Assembly: GCA_965656605.1 (NCBI GenBank)
Contig: CBFHLC010000026.1
Span: 1 to 29,048, forward strand
Reading direction: 5' to 3'
DNA: 29,048 bases
Origin: Litorivicinus sp965656605
GTDB lineage: Bacteria; Pseudomonadota; Gammaproteobacteria; Pseudomonadales; Litorivicinaceae
Shown here: piece after piece, positions 1-8,610 of the stretch
How the letters are laid out: each line of letters starts with the position of its first letter
Position numbering within the stretch: position 1 is the stretch's first letter
The notes under the pieces: model-generated
The model's input: the letters and a program-made list of their open reading frames with translations, nothing else
Told to the model about the DNA's origin: nothing
The model's database searches: none
Translations under genes and position numbers: made by a program

Positions 1-675
1 GAGCTGCGCAACCAAAAGACCCTTCGCCTAGTTGCCCAGCTACTGAAAAAAGCCGGGGTTAATGTGGCGGTGGTGGGTGAGGCCGAGCTGGATACCGGCG
101 ATGTTGCCCGTCGACTGGGGGATGAATTGCTGTTTCAGAACTTGGCCGAGCGCAACATCAATTACCTAAATACCCTTCAATTCGATCGAATCCTGACCAT
201 TGATCCGCATGCGTTTCATGCCCTGGGGCAGGAGTATCGAGCCTTCGGTGCGGACTTTGATGTGGTGCACCACACCCAGCTGCTGAACGAATTGATTCAG
301 TCAGGCGATTTAGCAGTCACCCAACCGATTAACCGAGGCCGCGTGACCTATCACGACCCCTGTTACCTGGGCCGCTATAACGGCGAGATCCAAGCACCTC
401 GAGCGTTAATCGATGCGCTGCAAGGTGAATTCGTTGAGCTGGAGCGCTCGGGTATGGACAGTCGCTGTTGCGGCTGGGGTGGCGGAGCTGCTTTTTCTGA
501 CGTGCCCGGTGAGCGACGGGTGCCGGATATTCGCATGGCCGAGATTCATGCCGTCCAGGCACAGACCGTGGCGGTCGCTTGCCCCAATTGCATGAGCATG
601 CTCGAGGGCGTGGTACAGGATCAAACCGAGGTGGTCGATGTGGTTGAACTGGTCGCCGAGGCGGTAGGAGTTTGA
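1..675 (+). CDS. dgcB: Dimethylglycine catabolism Fe-S protein DgcB, C-terminal part (5' end outside window)
   Basis: The frame is open from base 1 to the TGA at 673-675, so only the last 224 residues are present and the start lies upstream. The fragment carries a cysteine-rich CCG (heterodisulfide-reductase-like) domain: a DPCYLGRYN motif, then a SRCCGWGGG motif about 35 residues later, and a final ACPNC motif. Proteins of this type take electrons from the flavin demethylase DgcA during conversion of dimethylglycine to sarcosine and pass them to an ETF. The identification as DgcB rather than another CCG-domain oxidoreductase rests on the two ETF genes directly downstream and the sarcosine oxidase operon after them. 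Only one base separates its stop from etfA. DgcA would be expected just outside the left edge. Confidence 0.85.
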   Translation, partial: ELRNQKTLRLVAQLLKKAGVNVAVVGEAELDTGDVARRLGDELLFQNLAERNINYLNTLQFDRILTIDPHAFHALGQEYRAFGADFDVVHHTQLLNELIQSGDLAVTQPINRGRVTYHDPCYLGRYNGEIQAPRALIDALQGEFVELERSGMDSRCCGWGGGAAFSDVPGERRVPDIRMAEIHAVQAQTVAVACPNCMSMLEGVVQDQTEVVDVVELVAEAVGV

Positions 676-676
676 A

Positions 677-1765
677 ATGAGTATTCGTCGAGTAAACCGC
701 TTTGAACAAGAGCGTGGGTTTGTCACCGCCCAAGGGATCAAACGAGTAGCCCGGGCACGTGATGTCGCAGGTTTAGATGTTCAGGTTCCAGTGGTGGCGG
801 CACAAAAACCGGTAAGGACCATTCAAAACCCCGAGGCGCGATTGCTGGTGGTACTGCATGTCAAAGCCGGTGAGTTGTCGACGCTAGATCGTGAGGCACT
901 TTATGTCGCCCGGGCTTTAGCCGAGGGCGAAACTGAAGTGCATGCATTGGTCATTGGCCAGCCCAATGAGGATCTAGCGTGGGAGCAGTGGGGCGTTGAT
1001 CAGCTGCACGTGGCTAATGTCGATGGGCTCGAGGGTTACTCACCCCAGGCCAAAGTCGATCTGCTAGGGCAGCTGTTCGGCCAGTTGCAGCCACGGCATG
1101 TTGTATTTATCGAAAGTGAGCAGGCCGATTCCGACTTGGCTCGGCGCTTTGCGGTCAGTCAGCGGCTCAGTTTCGGTCCGGACTTGTTTGAAATTACCCC
1201 TGAGTCGACCCGTCGTGGTTGCGGCAACACTCGTTACCAAGCACAGGCGGCACTGCCCCGGGTGCTGGCGATTCAGTCGGGCACCACGGCGGATCTGGAT
1301 TTGGAATTCACGACTGCGCCGCGGGTGGCCAGCGCTACCATTGATCCTGTCGCATCCCTCGCCCAAGAGCAGTTCAGTTTACCCTCGGGCGATATCCCGC
1401 TGGTTGAAGCGGATTTTGTGATCAGTGCGGGCAACGGCGTACAAAATATGGACACCTTTGCTCGGCTGGCGGAGTTGCTGGGTGCAACTATTGGCGGATC
1501 ACGGGTGGTCGTTGATGACGGCAAGCTACCTCGTGAACGTCAGGTCGGCGCCACTGGCCAGATTGTTAAAGCCAGCGTGTATTTGGCCATTGGCATTTCG
1601 GGCGCTGTTCAGCACCTGCAAGGAATCAAAGACTGCAACACCGTCATTGCGGTCAACTGCGATGAGTCCTGCGACATGATCAAGCGGGCAGACGTTGCGA
1701 TCATTGCAGACGCTGAGGAGTGGATGCAGGCCATGATTGCCCAGCTAGAGGAGGTGGCCGCATGA
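677..1765 (+). CDS. etfA: Electron transfer flavoprotein alpha subunit, betaine-pathway type
   Basis: This 362-residue protein ends in a typical ETF-alpha FAD domain. The glycine-rich segment around residues 275-280, a VGATGQIVKA motif near 290-300 and the GISGAVQHLQGIKD segment near 310-325 are the usual FAD-contacting elements. It is longer than common housekeeping ETF-alpha (about 310 aa) because of an N-terminal extension of roughly 50-60 residues rich in Arg and Val. It probably forms a heterodimer with the next gene and carries electrons from DgcAB to an ETF:quinone oxidoreductase. The ATG lies one base after the dgcB stop and four bases before its own stop the etfB gene begins (ATGA overlap), so the three genes are likely co-transcribed. 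The first half is divergent, which suggests a dedicated rather than general ETF. Confidence 0.9.
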   Translation: MSIRRVNRFEQERGFVTAQGIKRVARARDVAGLDVQVPVVAAQKPVRTIQNPEARLLVVLHVKAGELSTLDREALYVARALAEGETEVHALVIGQPNEDLAWEQWGVDQLHVANVDGLEGYSPQAKVDLLGQLFGQLQPRHVVFIESEQADSDLARRFAVSQRLSFGPDLFEITPESTRRGCGNTRYQAQAALPRVLAIQSGTTADLDLEFTTAPRVASATIDPVASLAQEQFSLPSGDIPLVEADFVISAGNGVQNMDTFARLAELLGATIGGSRVVVDDGKLPRERQVGATGQIVKASVYLAIGISGAVQHLQGIKDCNTVIAVNCDESCDMIKRADVAIIADAEEWMQAMIAQLEEVAA

Positions 1766-2505
1766 AGATCACGGTATTGGTTAGTCTGGGCAGGCACCCG
1801 AAATCGGGCCGCTTGATGCTCTCACCCAACGATGCGCGTGCATTAGCCTTGGCTAAACGCATGTGCGATCAGCCTCGCCTGCTGCATGTTGGGGAGGTCA
1901 GCCAGCAACAAACTTTACGGCAGTATTTGGGCCTGGGTTTTGATCAGCTTGATCTGATCGAGTGCCCAGCCGGTCAAGACGTCGTTGGTGTGCTGGCATC
2001 GGCGCTGGCCCTGGATCCCTGTGATCTGATCCTGGCGGGTCAGCAGGCTTGCGGCCAGGACGACACCGGACTGGTCCCCTATTTGCTCGCGGATGCACTG
2101 GATTTGCCGCTGATCGATCGGGCGCTGTCGATCGAGTCGGATCAAATCACTCAATTCTTGCCCAAGGGGCAACGGCGAATTCTGCCCCTGCAAACACCTA
2201 GCATCGTGACGGTCTCTGATAAGGCACCGCTGGAGCTAGAGTATCTGGCTCGACGTGCGCGGAATGGACAGATCAATGTTCTAAAGGGCCAGGCTCAAGA
2301 CACTCCGGCTTTGTATCAGGGGTGGCAGATTGAGCCGGCCAAGCCAGGTCGCAAACGTTTATCGATTCAGTCCAGCGCTAAGGGCTGGGATCGGTTCAAC
2401 AAACGCATGAACACCACCGGCTCAGCCGGTGAGGTGTTCCACGGATCGGCCCAGGAAGGGGCGGAAAAAACCTTAGGCATTTTGAAAGATAAGAAACTTG
2501 CCTAG
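1762..2505 (+). CDS. etfB: Electron transfer flavoprotein beta subunit, divergent betaine-pathway type
   Basis: The 247-residue product has the ETF-beta fold signature GQQACGQDDTGLVPYLLA near residues 93-110, corresponding to the AMP-binding region of the family. I placed the start at the ATG at 1762, which overlaps the etfA stop and sits 4-8 bases after a strong AGAGGAGG-type ribosome binding site; an upstream in-frame ATG at 1720 would lie deep within etfA. The N-terminal segment that in housekeeping EtfB reads as a conserved MNPFDE-type stretch is replaced by LSPNDA, so this is a divergent beta subunit. With EtfA it should accept electrons from the dimethylglycine demethylase. It is the last gene of the left cluster; a 101-bp gap follows. 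Confidence 0.87.
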   Translation: MKITVLVSLGRHPKSGRLMLSPNDARALALAKRMCDQPRLLHVGEVSQQQTLRQYLGLGFDQLDLIECPAGQDVVGVLASALALDPCDLILAGQQACGQDDTGLVPYLLADALDLPLIDRALSIESDQITQFLPKGQRRILPLQTPSIVTVSDKAPLELEYLARRARNGQINVLKGQAQDTPALYQGWQIEPAKPGRKRLSIQSSAKGWDRFNKRMNTTGSAGEVFHGSAQEGAEKTLGILKDKKLA

Positions 2506-2606
2506 GTGCGTCGTGAATTCCAATGCACTCGCCGGTCATCGCAAAGTCATGACAAGCGCTGCCCACTATTCTGTTTCTCAATAGATTGATTCGTCGGAGC
2601 ACGACC
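2506..2606 (+). promoter_or_regulatory. Upstream region of the sox operon, probable promoter
   Basis: This 101-bp gap separates etfB from the nine-gene sox operon and is the only place before soxB where a promoter could sit. A TATTCT at 2567-2572 is a possible -10 box, without a convincing -35 at 17 bp. It holds two GTCAT repeats 11 bp apart (2535-2539 and 2546-2550), the second part of an 8-bp palindrome GTCATGAC at 2546-2553, which could be contacted by an activator such as GbdR. The assignment is inferential; no published operator was matched. No terminator hairpin for etfB is visible. Confidence 0.35.
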
Positions 2607-3860
2607 ATGCAGCACTATTCTGGGTTTGGATTGATCAAGCATGCGCTTGATCATCACGAAAATTGGCAACGGATATGGCGAAACCCCACACCCAAGAAAA
2701 AGTACGATGTGATCATCGTGGGTGGCGGTGGACATGGTCTGGCGACTGCCTACTACCTAGCCAAAGAGCACGGCATCACCAATGTGGCGGTGATCGAGAA
2801 GGGCTTCCTAGGCGGCGGTAATACTGGACGAAACACCACGATCGTTCGCTCTAACTATTTATGGGACGAGGCTGCTCACCTGTACGAGCACGCGATGAAG
2901 CTGTGGGAGGGTCTGTCGCAGGATTTGAACTACAACGTGATGTTCTCGCAGCGCGGCGTTCTAAACCTCGGCCACTCGCTGCAGGACATGCGTGATATTC
3001 AACGCCGGGTGAATGCCAATCGACTCAATGGCATCGATTCAGAGGTGCTGGATGCTCAAGGCGTCAAAGAAATCGTGCCGATCCTCGATTGCTCTAGCAA
3101 CACGCGTTACCCAGTGATGGGCGCAAGTTGGCAGCCACGTGCAGGGGTCGCCCGTCACGACGCAGTCGCCTGGGGCTTTGCTCGAGCCGCAGACGCGATG
3201 GGTGTCGATTTAATCCAGCAAACCGAAGTGTGCGATTTGATCGTCGAGGACGGCACGATTGTGGGGGTCGAAACCGCACAGTACGGCACGATCAAAGCGG
3301 ACAAAGTCGGTTGTGTAGTGGCTGGCAATTCAGGGGTCCTGGCGAGCATGGCCGGATTCCGTCTGCCGTTGGAGTCGCATCCTTTGCAGGCGTTGGTGTC
3401 CGAACCCATCAAGCCGATTCTGGACACTGTGGTGATGTCCAACGCTGTCCACGGATATGCCAGCCAATCGGACAAGGGGGATTTGGTGATCGGTGCCGGT
3501 ATTGACGGGTACAACGGCTACGGTCAGCGCGGCTCATATCCCACCATCGAGCACACCTTACAGGCCATTGTTGAGATGTTCCCGATCTTCAGCCGGGTTC
3601 GTATGAACCGCCAGTGGGGCGGGATCGTCGATACCTGCCCCGACGCCTGCCCGATTTTGTCAAAAACCCCCGTCGAGAACCTGTACTTCAACTGCGGTTG
3701 GGGAACCGGTGGTTTCAAGGCCACTCCTGGCTCGGGCAATGTGTTTGCGGCGAGTCTGGCCAAGGGTGAAATGCACCCCTTGGCGGCTCCGTTCTCGATT
3801 GATCGTTTCCACACCGGCGCCCTCGTTGACGAGCATGGCGCGGCCGGCGTAGCGCACTAA
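2607..3860 (+). CDS. soxB: Heterotetrameric sarcosine oxidase, beta subunit
   Basis: The 417-residue flavoprotein oxidises sarcosine to glycine at the FAD/FMN centres of the SoxBDAG complex. The N-terminal Rossmann motif VIIVGGGGHGLATAYYLA (residues 35-52) binds FAD, an ARHDAVAWG segment around His184 matches the region that carries the covalently bound FMN in the family, and a C-terminal GWGTGGFKATPGSG segment closes the FAD site. I chose the ATG at 2607 because GGAG at 2596-2599 lies seven bases upstream; a TTG at 2586 would add seven residues but has no such site. It opens a run of nine closely packed genes. Length and gene order (B-D-A-G) are standard. Confidence 0.95.
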   Translation: MQHYSGFGLIKHALDHHENWQRIWRNPTPKKKYDVIIVGGGGHGLATAYYLAKEHGITNVAVIEKGFLGGGNTGRNTTIVRSNYLWDEAAHLYEHAMKLWEGLSQDLNYNVMFSQRGVLNLGHSLQDMRDIQRRVNANRLNGIDSEVLDAQGVKEIVPILDCSSNTRYPVMGASWQPRAGVARHDAVAWGFARAADAMGVDLIQQTEVCDLIVEDGTIVGVETAQYGTIKADKVGCVVAGNSGVLASMAGFRLPLESHPLQALVSEPIKPILDTVVMSNAVHGYASQSDKGDLVIGAGIDGYNGYGQRGSYPTIEHTLQAIVEMFPIFSRVRMNRQWGGIVDTCPDACPILSKTPVENLYFNCGWGTGGFKATPGSGNVFAASLAKGEMHPLAAPFSIDRFHTGALVDEHGAAGVAH

Positions 3861-3869
3861 GGATTATTT

Positions 3870-4157
3870 ATGCTGCATATCTACTGCCCTCATTGCCTAG
3901 AGCACCGCGAAGAAGAAGAGTTTCACGCTAAGGGCGAGGCACATATCGCGCGTCCTGCGGATCCGGACAACACCACCGATGAAGAGTGGGGGGATTATCT
4001 GTACTTCCGTAAAAACCCTAAAGGTCTGCACCACGAGATGTGGGTCCACGCCTTGGGTTGCCGCAAGTTCTTCAATGTGACTCGCAACACTCTGACCTAC
4101 GAAATCTTAGAGACTTACAAAATCGGTGAGCAGCCCAGCCACGGAGCCGAATCATGA
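3870..4157 (+). CDS. soxD: Sarcosine oxidase, delta subunit (zinc-binding)
   Basis: This 95-residue protein is the small structural subunit of heterotetrameric sarcosine oxidase. Cys6, Cys9, His60 and Cys64 sit in the spacing expected of the zinc site of the delta subunit. An AAGGA ribosome binding site lies between the soxB stop and this ATG, and the stop overlaps the soxA start (ATGA at 4154-4157), indicating translational coupling with its partner. The name is secure because of both the zinc residues and the B-D-A-G gene order. Confidence 0.95.
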   Translation: MLHIYCPHCLEHREEEEFHAKGEAHIARPADPDNTTDEEWGDYLYFRKNPKGLHHEMWVHALGCRKFFNVTRNTLTYEILETYKIGEQPSHGAES

Positions 4158-7153
4158 GCCAAACCAGACGCCTACCCACTGGCGGCCGAATCGATCGAAC
4201 TCGTCCGGTGACGTTCACCTACCGCGGTAAGCCGCTGCAGGGCTATCACGGTGACACCTTGGCCTCGGCTTTATTAGCGAATGATCAGAACTTGATCGGG
4301 CGCAGCTTTAAATACGGACGTCGCCGCGGAATTATCGCCGCCGGCGCGGACGAGCCGAACGCTATTATGCAACTCGGTGCCACCGAGGCGACTCAGGTCC
4401 CGAACGTTCGTGCCACCCAGCAAGAGCTGTTTGAAGGTCTGGTATCGGATCCCGTGGCTGGATGGCCCAGCGTTGACTTTGACTTGAAGAGTCTAGCCGG
4501 CACCTTTGGCAGCAAGTTGATGCCGGTTGGGTTTTATTACAAAACCTTTATGTGGCCGGCCAACCTGTGGATGACCTACGAAAAATTCATTCGTAAGGCG
4601 GCAGGTTTAGGTCGATCGCCCAACGAGAATGATCCCGATCAGTACGACAAGATGAATCAGTACTGTGATCTATTGATCGCCGGTGCCGGTCCAGCAGGCT
4701 TGATGGCTGCATTGACTGCGGCACGTGCGGGCAAGCGGGTGATCTTGGCCGACGAGCAGGCCGAAATGGGTGGCTCCTTACTGAGCACCACCGAGCAGAT
4801 CGATGGTCACAGCGCATCGGTTTGGGTTGAGGGCGTCTTGGCTGAGCTGGCCTTGATGGACAACGTGCTGCTGTTGCCTCGTTCCACTGTTACGGGTCAC
4901 CACGATCATAACTTTGCCACCGTGGTGGAACGTCGAACTGAACACTTAGCCGATCAAGCCCCTGCGGAGATGACGCGTAACCGTATGCATCGCGTTCGGG
5001 CCAAGCAAATCATGCTGTGCACCGGCGCGCATGAGCGGCCTTTGGTCTACGGCAACAATGATCTGCCCGGTTGCATGGTGGCGCAGGCCGTCTCGACCTA
5101 CATTCAGCGTTACGCGGTCCGCCCCGGTGATGTGTTGGCACTGTGCACGGCCAACGATTACGGCTACCAAGCGGCCATTGATTGGGCGAACAGCGGTGGG
5201 CAAGTCAGTGTGATTTGCGATACCCGCCATTCGCCCACTGGAACGCTGTACCAACAAGCCATGGATCTGGGTCTGCCGATCAAAACCGGCTACGGCATCG
5301 TTGATGTCTTGGGTAGCAAGGATGTCCGCGGTGTTGTGATCTCGTCACTCCGCGAGGATGGCCTTAGCGCATCGGCACGGACGGAAAATGTAGTGGCCGA
5401 CTGTGTTGCCACGTCGGGCGGATTCAGTCCGGTCGTTCACCTCTCGGCTCACCTAGGCCGCAAACCCGTCTGGAATTCTGAGGTGTTGGGCTTTGTACCC
5501 AACCCCGAATGTGGGCTGCTCAGCGCCGGTGGTACCCAAGGAATCTACGAGCTGGGCGAGCTGTTTGAGCAAGCCACGCAAGTGGTTGCGCAGGCGTTGG
5601 ATGTACCGAGCGTTGCGGCCCCGGCGACGACCGAACGTCAGGTGGGTCCAAGCATGGCGATGTTCTTGGTGCCCCATCCGGATGGCACCAGTAAAGCGCC
5701 CAAGCAATTCGTCGATTACCAAAACGACGTGACGGCCTCTGGCATTGAGTTGGCTTGTCGCGAGGGCTTTGAGTCGATCGAACACGTCAAGCGCTATACC
5801 GCGCTGGGTTTCGGAACCGATCAAGGCAAGCTGTCGAATATCAACGGGGTTGCGATTGCCGCGCAGGCCCAAGGCAAATCCATTGCAGACACCGGTACCA
5901 CCATGTTCCGGCCAAATTACACGCCTGTGGCCTTTGGCGCGGTGGTGGGACGCGATGTCGGTGAGCTGTTTGATCCCAAGCGCTACACCGCCATGCAGCC
6001 ATGGCATGAGGCGAATAACGCTGAGTTTGAAGATGTCGGTCAGTGGAAGCGGCCGTGGTACTTCCCCAAGCCTGGCGAGAGCATGCATGACGCAGTCAAT
6101 CGTGAATCCAAAGCCGTCCGCGACAGTGTGGGCATCTTGGATGCCTCGACCCTAGGCAAGATCGATGTGCAGGGTCCGGGCGCTCGGGAATTCATGAACC
6201 GCATCTACACCAACGGCTGGGCCAAGCTGGATGTGGGCAAATGCCGCTACGGTTTGATGTGTGGCGAGGACGGCATGCTGTTCGACGACGGTGTGACCGC
6301 GTGCCTCGGCGATAACCATTTCTTGATGACCACCACCACCGGCGGTGCGGCACGAGTCTATGAATGGTTAGAGCTGTGGGCTCAAACCGAGTGGCCGGAC
6401 CTGGAGGTCTATTTCAACACCGTGACCGATCATTGGGCGACCTGCACGATTTCAGGCCCCAACGCCCGCAAGGTGTTGCAAAAGGTGACGGACTTGGATG
6501 TCTCGAATGACCATTTCAAGTTCATGGATTGGAAAGAGGCGACCATTGCGGGTGCGCCGGGCCGGATCTTCCGAATCTCGTTCACGGGCGAGATTAGTTT
6601 CGAGATCAACGTGCCTGCCCACTACGGTTTGCATGTGTGGGAGGCACTGATCGAGGCCGGTCAGGAATACAACATCACTCCCTATGGCACTGAAACCATG
6701 CACGTTCTGCGGGCGGAAAAAGGTTTCATCATCGCCGGTCAAGACACCGACGGATCGGTTCACCCGTTGGATCTGGGTATGGGCTGGGCCGTTGGCATGA
6801 AGAAACCATTCAGCTTTATCGGCAAGCGCGGCATGCAGCGCGAGGACTGTGTTCGGGAAAACCGTAAACAACTGGTGGGTCTGAAAACCCTCGATCCAAA
6901 CATCGTTTTAGAAGAGGGCGCACAGGCGGTATTCGACCCCAAGGCCTCGATTCCGATGCCAATGGTGGGTCACGTGACCTCCAGTTACTGGAGTCCGAAT
7001 TGCCAGCGATCTATCGCGATGGGGTTAATTAAAGGCGGTCTGACGCGCATGGGAGAAAAGGTTTTCTTCCCGCAGGTCGACGGCACGATCGTCGAGGCCG
7101 AAATCTGCAGCCCCGTGTTCTTTGATCCTGAGGGAGTTCGCCAAAATGGATAA
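4154..7153 (+). CDS. soxA: Sarcosine oxidase, alpha subunit
   Basis: This 999-residue subunit has the full family architecture. Residues 15-95 form a ferredoxin-like domain without cluster cysteines; around residues 170-200 an AGAGPAGLMAAL motif marks the NAD-binding Rossmann domain, with a second dinucleotide-related region up to about 480; from about residue 610 to the end there is a GcvT-type aminomethyltransferase domain that binds tetrahydrofolate. The enzyme therefore can hand the methyl carbon of sarcosine to folate as 5,10-methylene-THF, or release formaldehyde when folate is absent. It overlaps soxD by four bases and soxG by eight. Nothing is truncated. Confidence 0.95.
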   Translation: MSQTRRLPTGGRIDRTRPVTFTYRGKPLQGYHGDTLASALLANDQNLIGRSFKYGRRRGIIAAGADEPNAIMQLGATEATQVPNVRATQQELFEGLVSDPVAGWPSVDFDLKSLAGTFGSKLMPVGFYYKTFMWPANLWMTYEKFIRKAAGLGRSPNENDPDQYDKMNQYCDLLIAGAGPAGLMAALTAARAGKRVILADEQAEMGGSLLSTTEQIDGHSASVWVEGVLAELALMDNVLLLPRSTVTGHHDHNFATVVERRTEHLADQAPAEMTRNRMHRVRAKQIMLCTGAHERPLVYGNNDLPGCMVAQAVSTYIQRYAVRPGDVLALCTANDYGYQAAIDWANSGGQVSVICDTRHSPTGTLYQQAMDLGLPIKTGYGIVDVLGSKDVRGVVISSLREDGLSASARTENVVADCVATSGGFSPVVHLSAHLGRKPVWNSEVLGFVPNPECGLLSAGGTQGIYELGELFEQATQVVAQALDVPSVAAPATTERQVGPSMAMFLVPHPDGTSKAPKQFVDYQNDVTASGIELACREGFESIEHVKRYTALGFGTDQGKLSNINGVAIAAQAQGKSIADTGTTMFRPNYTPVAFGAVVGRDVGELFDPKRYTAMQPWHEANNAEFEDVGQWKRPWYFPKPGESMHDAVNRESKAVRDSVGILDASTLGKIDVQGPGAREFMNRIYTNGWAKLDVGKCRYGLMCGEDGMLFDDGVTACLGDNHFLMTTTTGGAARVYEWLELWAQTEWPDLEVYFNTVTDHWATCTISGPNARKVLQKVTDLDVSNDHFKFMDWKEATIAGAPGRIFRISFTGEISFEINVPAHYGLHVWEALIEAGQEYNITPYGTETMHVLRAEKGFIIAGQDTDGSVHPLDLGMGWAVGMKKPFSFIGKRGMQREDCVRENRKQLVGLKTLDPNIVLEEGAQAVFDPKASIPMPMVGHVTSSYWSPNCQRSIAMGLIKGGLTRMGEKVFFPQVDGTIVEAEICSPVFFDPEGVRQNG

Positions 7154-7748
7154 GTTTTCCAGCGTCAACCAATACGCAACCGTCGATATCAAGACGCAAA
7201 CACCCTTGTGGAACAAGACGCCCATTCAGAGTGCGCGGATCCAGTTGCGTGAGTTGCCTCTGCAAGGTCACTTCAATTTGCGCGTGAATCCCGCGGATAG
7301 CGATGCGATGGCCCGTGCCGCTTCCGTTGTGGGGTTGCCACTGCCGACCTCGGTGCTGACTAGCGTCGAGAAAGATGGCGTTCGTGTCAGTTGGGTCTCC
7401 CCCGATGAATGGGTTGTCTTGATGCCGCGTGAAAAGGCGGCTGGGTTCGAAGTGGCGTTCCGCGCGGCCATGCAGGATCTGCACTACTCAATCGTTGATG
7501 TCAGTGGCGGTCAGACGGTGTTGAGTCTGTCGGGTGAGGGGGCTCGCGAAGTGCTGATGAAAGGGGCGGCAGTCGACATGCACCCCAGTGTTTTTGGTGT
7601 CGGCAAGGTCGTGGGCACGGCCCTAGCCAAGTCCAGTGCCATGATCGTCTGTGACGAGCCGGACAGCTACTTGCTGCTGATTCGTCGTAGTTTTTCCAAC
7701 TATATTTGGGATTGGCTGAGTGATGCCTCCCAGGAGTTTATTCAGTGA
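7146..7748 (+). CDS. soxG: Sarcosine oxidase, gamma subunit
   Basis: The 200-residue protein belongs to the SoxG family, which is structurally related to the GcvT fold and packs against the alpha subunit. The start at 7146 is preceded by a GAGGGAG site at 7130-7135; an in-frame TTG at 7122 would lie further into soxA and lacks support. The gene overlaps soxA by eight bases and its TGA overlaps the GTG of purU, so the four sox genes and purU are tightly coupled. SoxG is the least conserved subunit; the call relies on sequence character together with the position directly after soxA. Confidence 0.92.
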   Translation: MDKFSSVNQYATVDIKTQTPLWNKTPIQSARIQLRELPLQGHFNLRVNPADSDAMARAASVVGLPLPTSVLTSVEKDGVRVSWVSPDEWVVLMPREKAAGFEVAFRAAMQDLHYSIVDVSGGQTVLSLSGEGAREVLMKGAAVDMHPSVFGVGKVVGTALAKSSAMIVCDEPDSYLLLIRRSFSNYIWDWLSDASQEFIQ

Positions 7749-8608
7749 GCCAGCAACCCAGATGGGTTTTTACCGCGCAATGCCCCAGTGCCATCGGAAC
7801 CGTGGATGTGTGTACCCACTTCATGGCTCAGCGCGGCCTATACGTGGATCAGCATCAGTCGTTTGATGACGCGATCGCCAAGGACTTCTTTATCCGGATC
7901 GCATTCCACCCTCAAGAGGATGGATTTAGCGCGGATGAGTTTAACCGTGCATTTAAGACGTTCGCGGCTCGTTACGACATGACCTGGACGCTGACGCCGC
8001 CGGATAAGCGGCCCAATACCGCGATCCTGGTTAGTAAATACGATCACTGCTTGAATGATTTGCTGTATCGCCATCGTACCGGTCAGCTGGCGATCGAAAT
8101 TCCGCTGATCATCTCGAACCATCCGGATCTCGAAAAGCTAGCCCAGCAGCACGATATTCCCTACTACCACCTGCCGATCACCGCAGACACCAAGCCCGAG
8201 CAAGAAGCACAGATTCGTGAGTTGCTCGAGAAATACGAGGTCGAACTGGTGGTGTTGGCGCGTTACATGCAGGTCATGTCACCGGATATGTGTGAGTTCT
8301 TGGATGGTTGGGCGATCAACATTCATCACTCGCTGTTGCCCGGATTCAAGGGGGCAAAGCCTTACCACCAAGCGTGGGAGAAAGGCGTCAAGATGGTCGG
8401 TGCAACCGCTCACTACATCAACAATGATTTGGATGAGGGGCCCATCATCGCCCAGGGCATTCGCAACGCCGACCACACCCACTATCCCGAGGACTTGGTT
8501 CGTCAGGGGCAGGATGTTGAACGAGTGGTATTGGCTGAAGCCGTCAAGATGCACATTGAAAATCGCGTGTTCCTGAGCGGACAACGTACTGTCGTGTTGA
8601 AAGACTAG
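7745..8608 (+). CDS. purU: Formyltetrahydrofolate deformylase
   Basis: PurU hydrolyses 10-formyl-THF to formate and THF. The 287-residue product has an N-terminal ACT-like domain (residues 8-90) and a formyltransferase-type catalytic domain with ISNHPDLE near residues 120-127 and the INIHHSLLPGFKGA segment near 195-210, which contains the catalytic His, followed by an Asp in DLDEGPII. Translation begins at a GTG that overlaps the soxG stop (GTGA). In this operon it likely regenerates free THF for SoxA and turns the folate-bound carbon into formate, which the formate dehydrogenase at the right end of the window can oxidise. It is not needed here for purine synthesis. Confidence 0.95.
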   Translation: MSQQPRWVFTAQCPSAIGTVDVCTHFMAQRGLYVDQHQSFDDAIAKDFFIRIAFHPQEDGFSADEFNRAFKTFAARYDMTWTLTPPDKRPNTAILVSKYDHCLNDLLYRHRTGQLAIEIPLIISNHPDLEKLAQQHDIPYYHLPITADTKPEQEAQIRELLEKYEVELVVLARYMQVMSPDMCEFLDGWAINIHHSLLPGFKGAKPYHQAWEKGVKMVGATAHYINNDLDEGPIIAQGIRNADHTHYPEDLVRQGQDVERVVLAEAVKMHIENRVFLSGQRTVVLKD

Positions 8609-8610
8609 TC

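Noticed and set aside
5453..6088. 211-aa open frame on the minus strand within soxA
   Set aside because: It lies entirely inside a secure 999-aa sarcosine oxidase gene, shows no recognisable motif, and is the expected antisense shadow of codon-biased GC-rich coding DNA.
6000..7153. Separate glycine cleavage T-protein gene
   Set aside because: The GcvT-like sequence is in frame with, and a normal C-terminal domain of, sarcosine oxidase alpha subunit.
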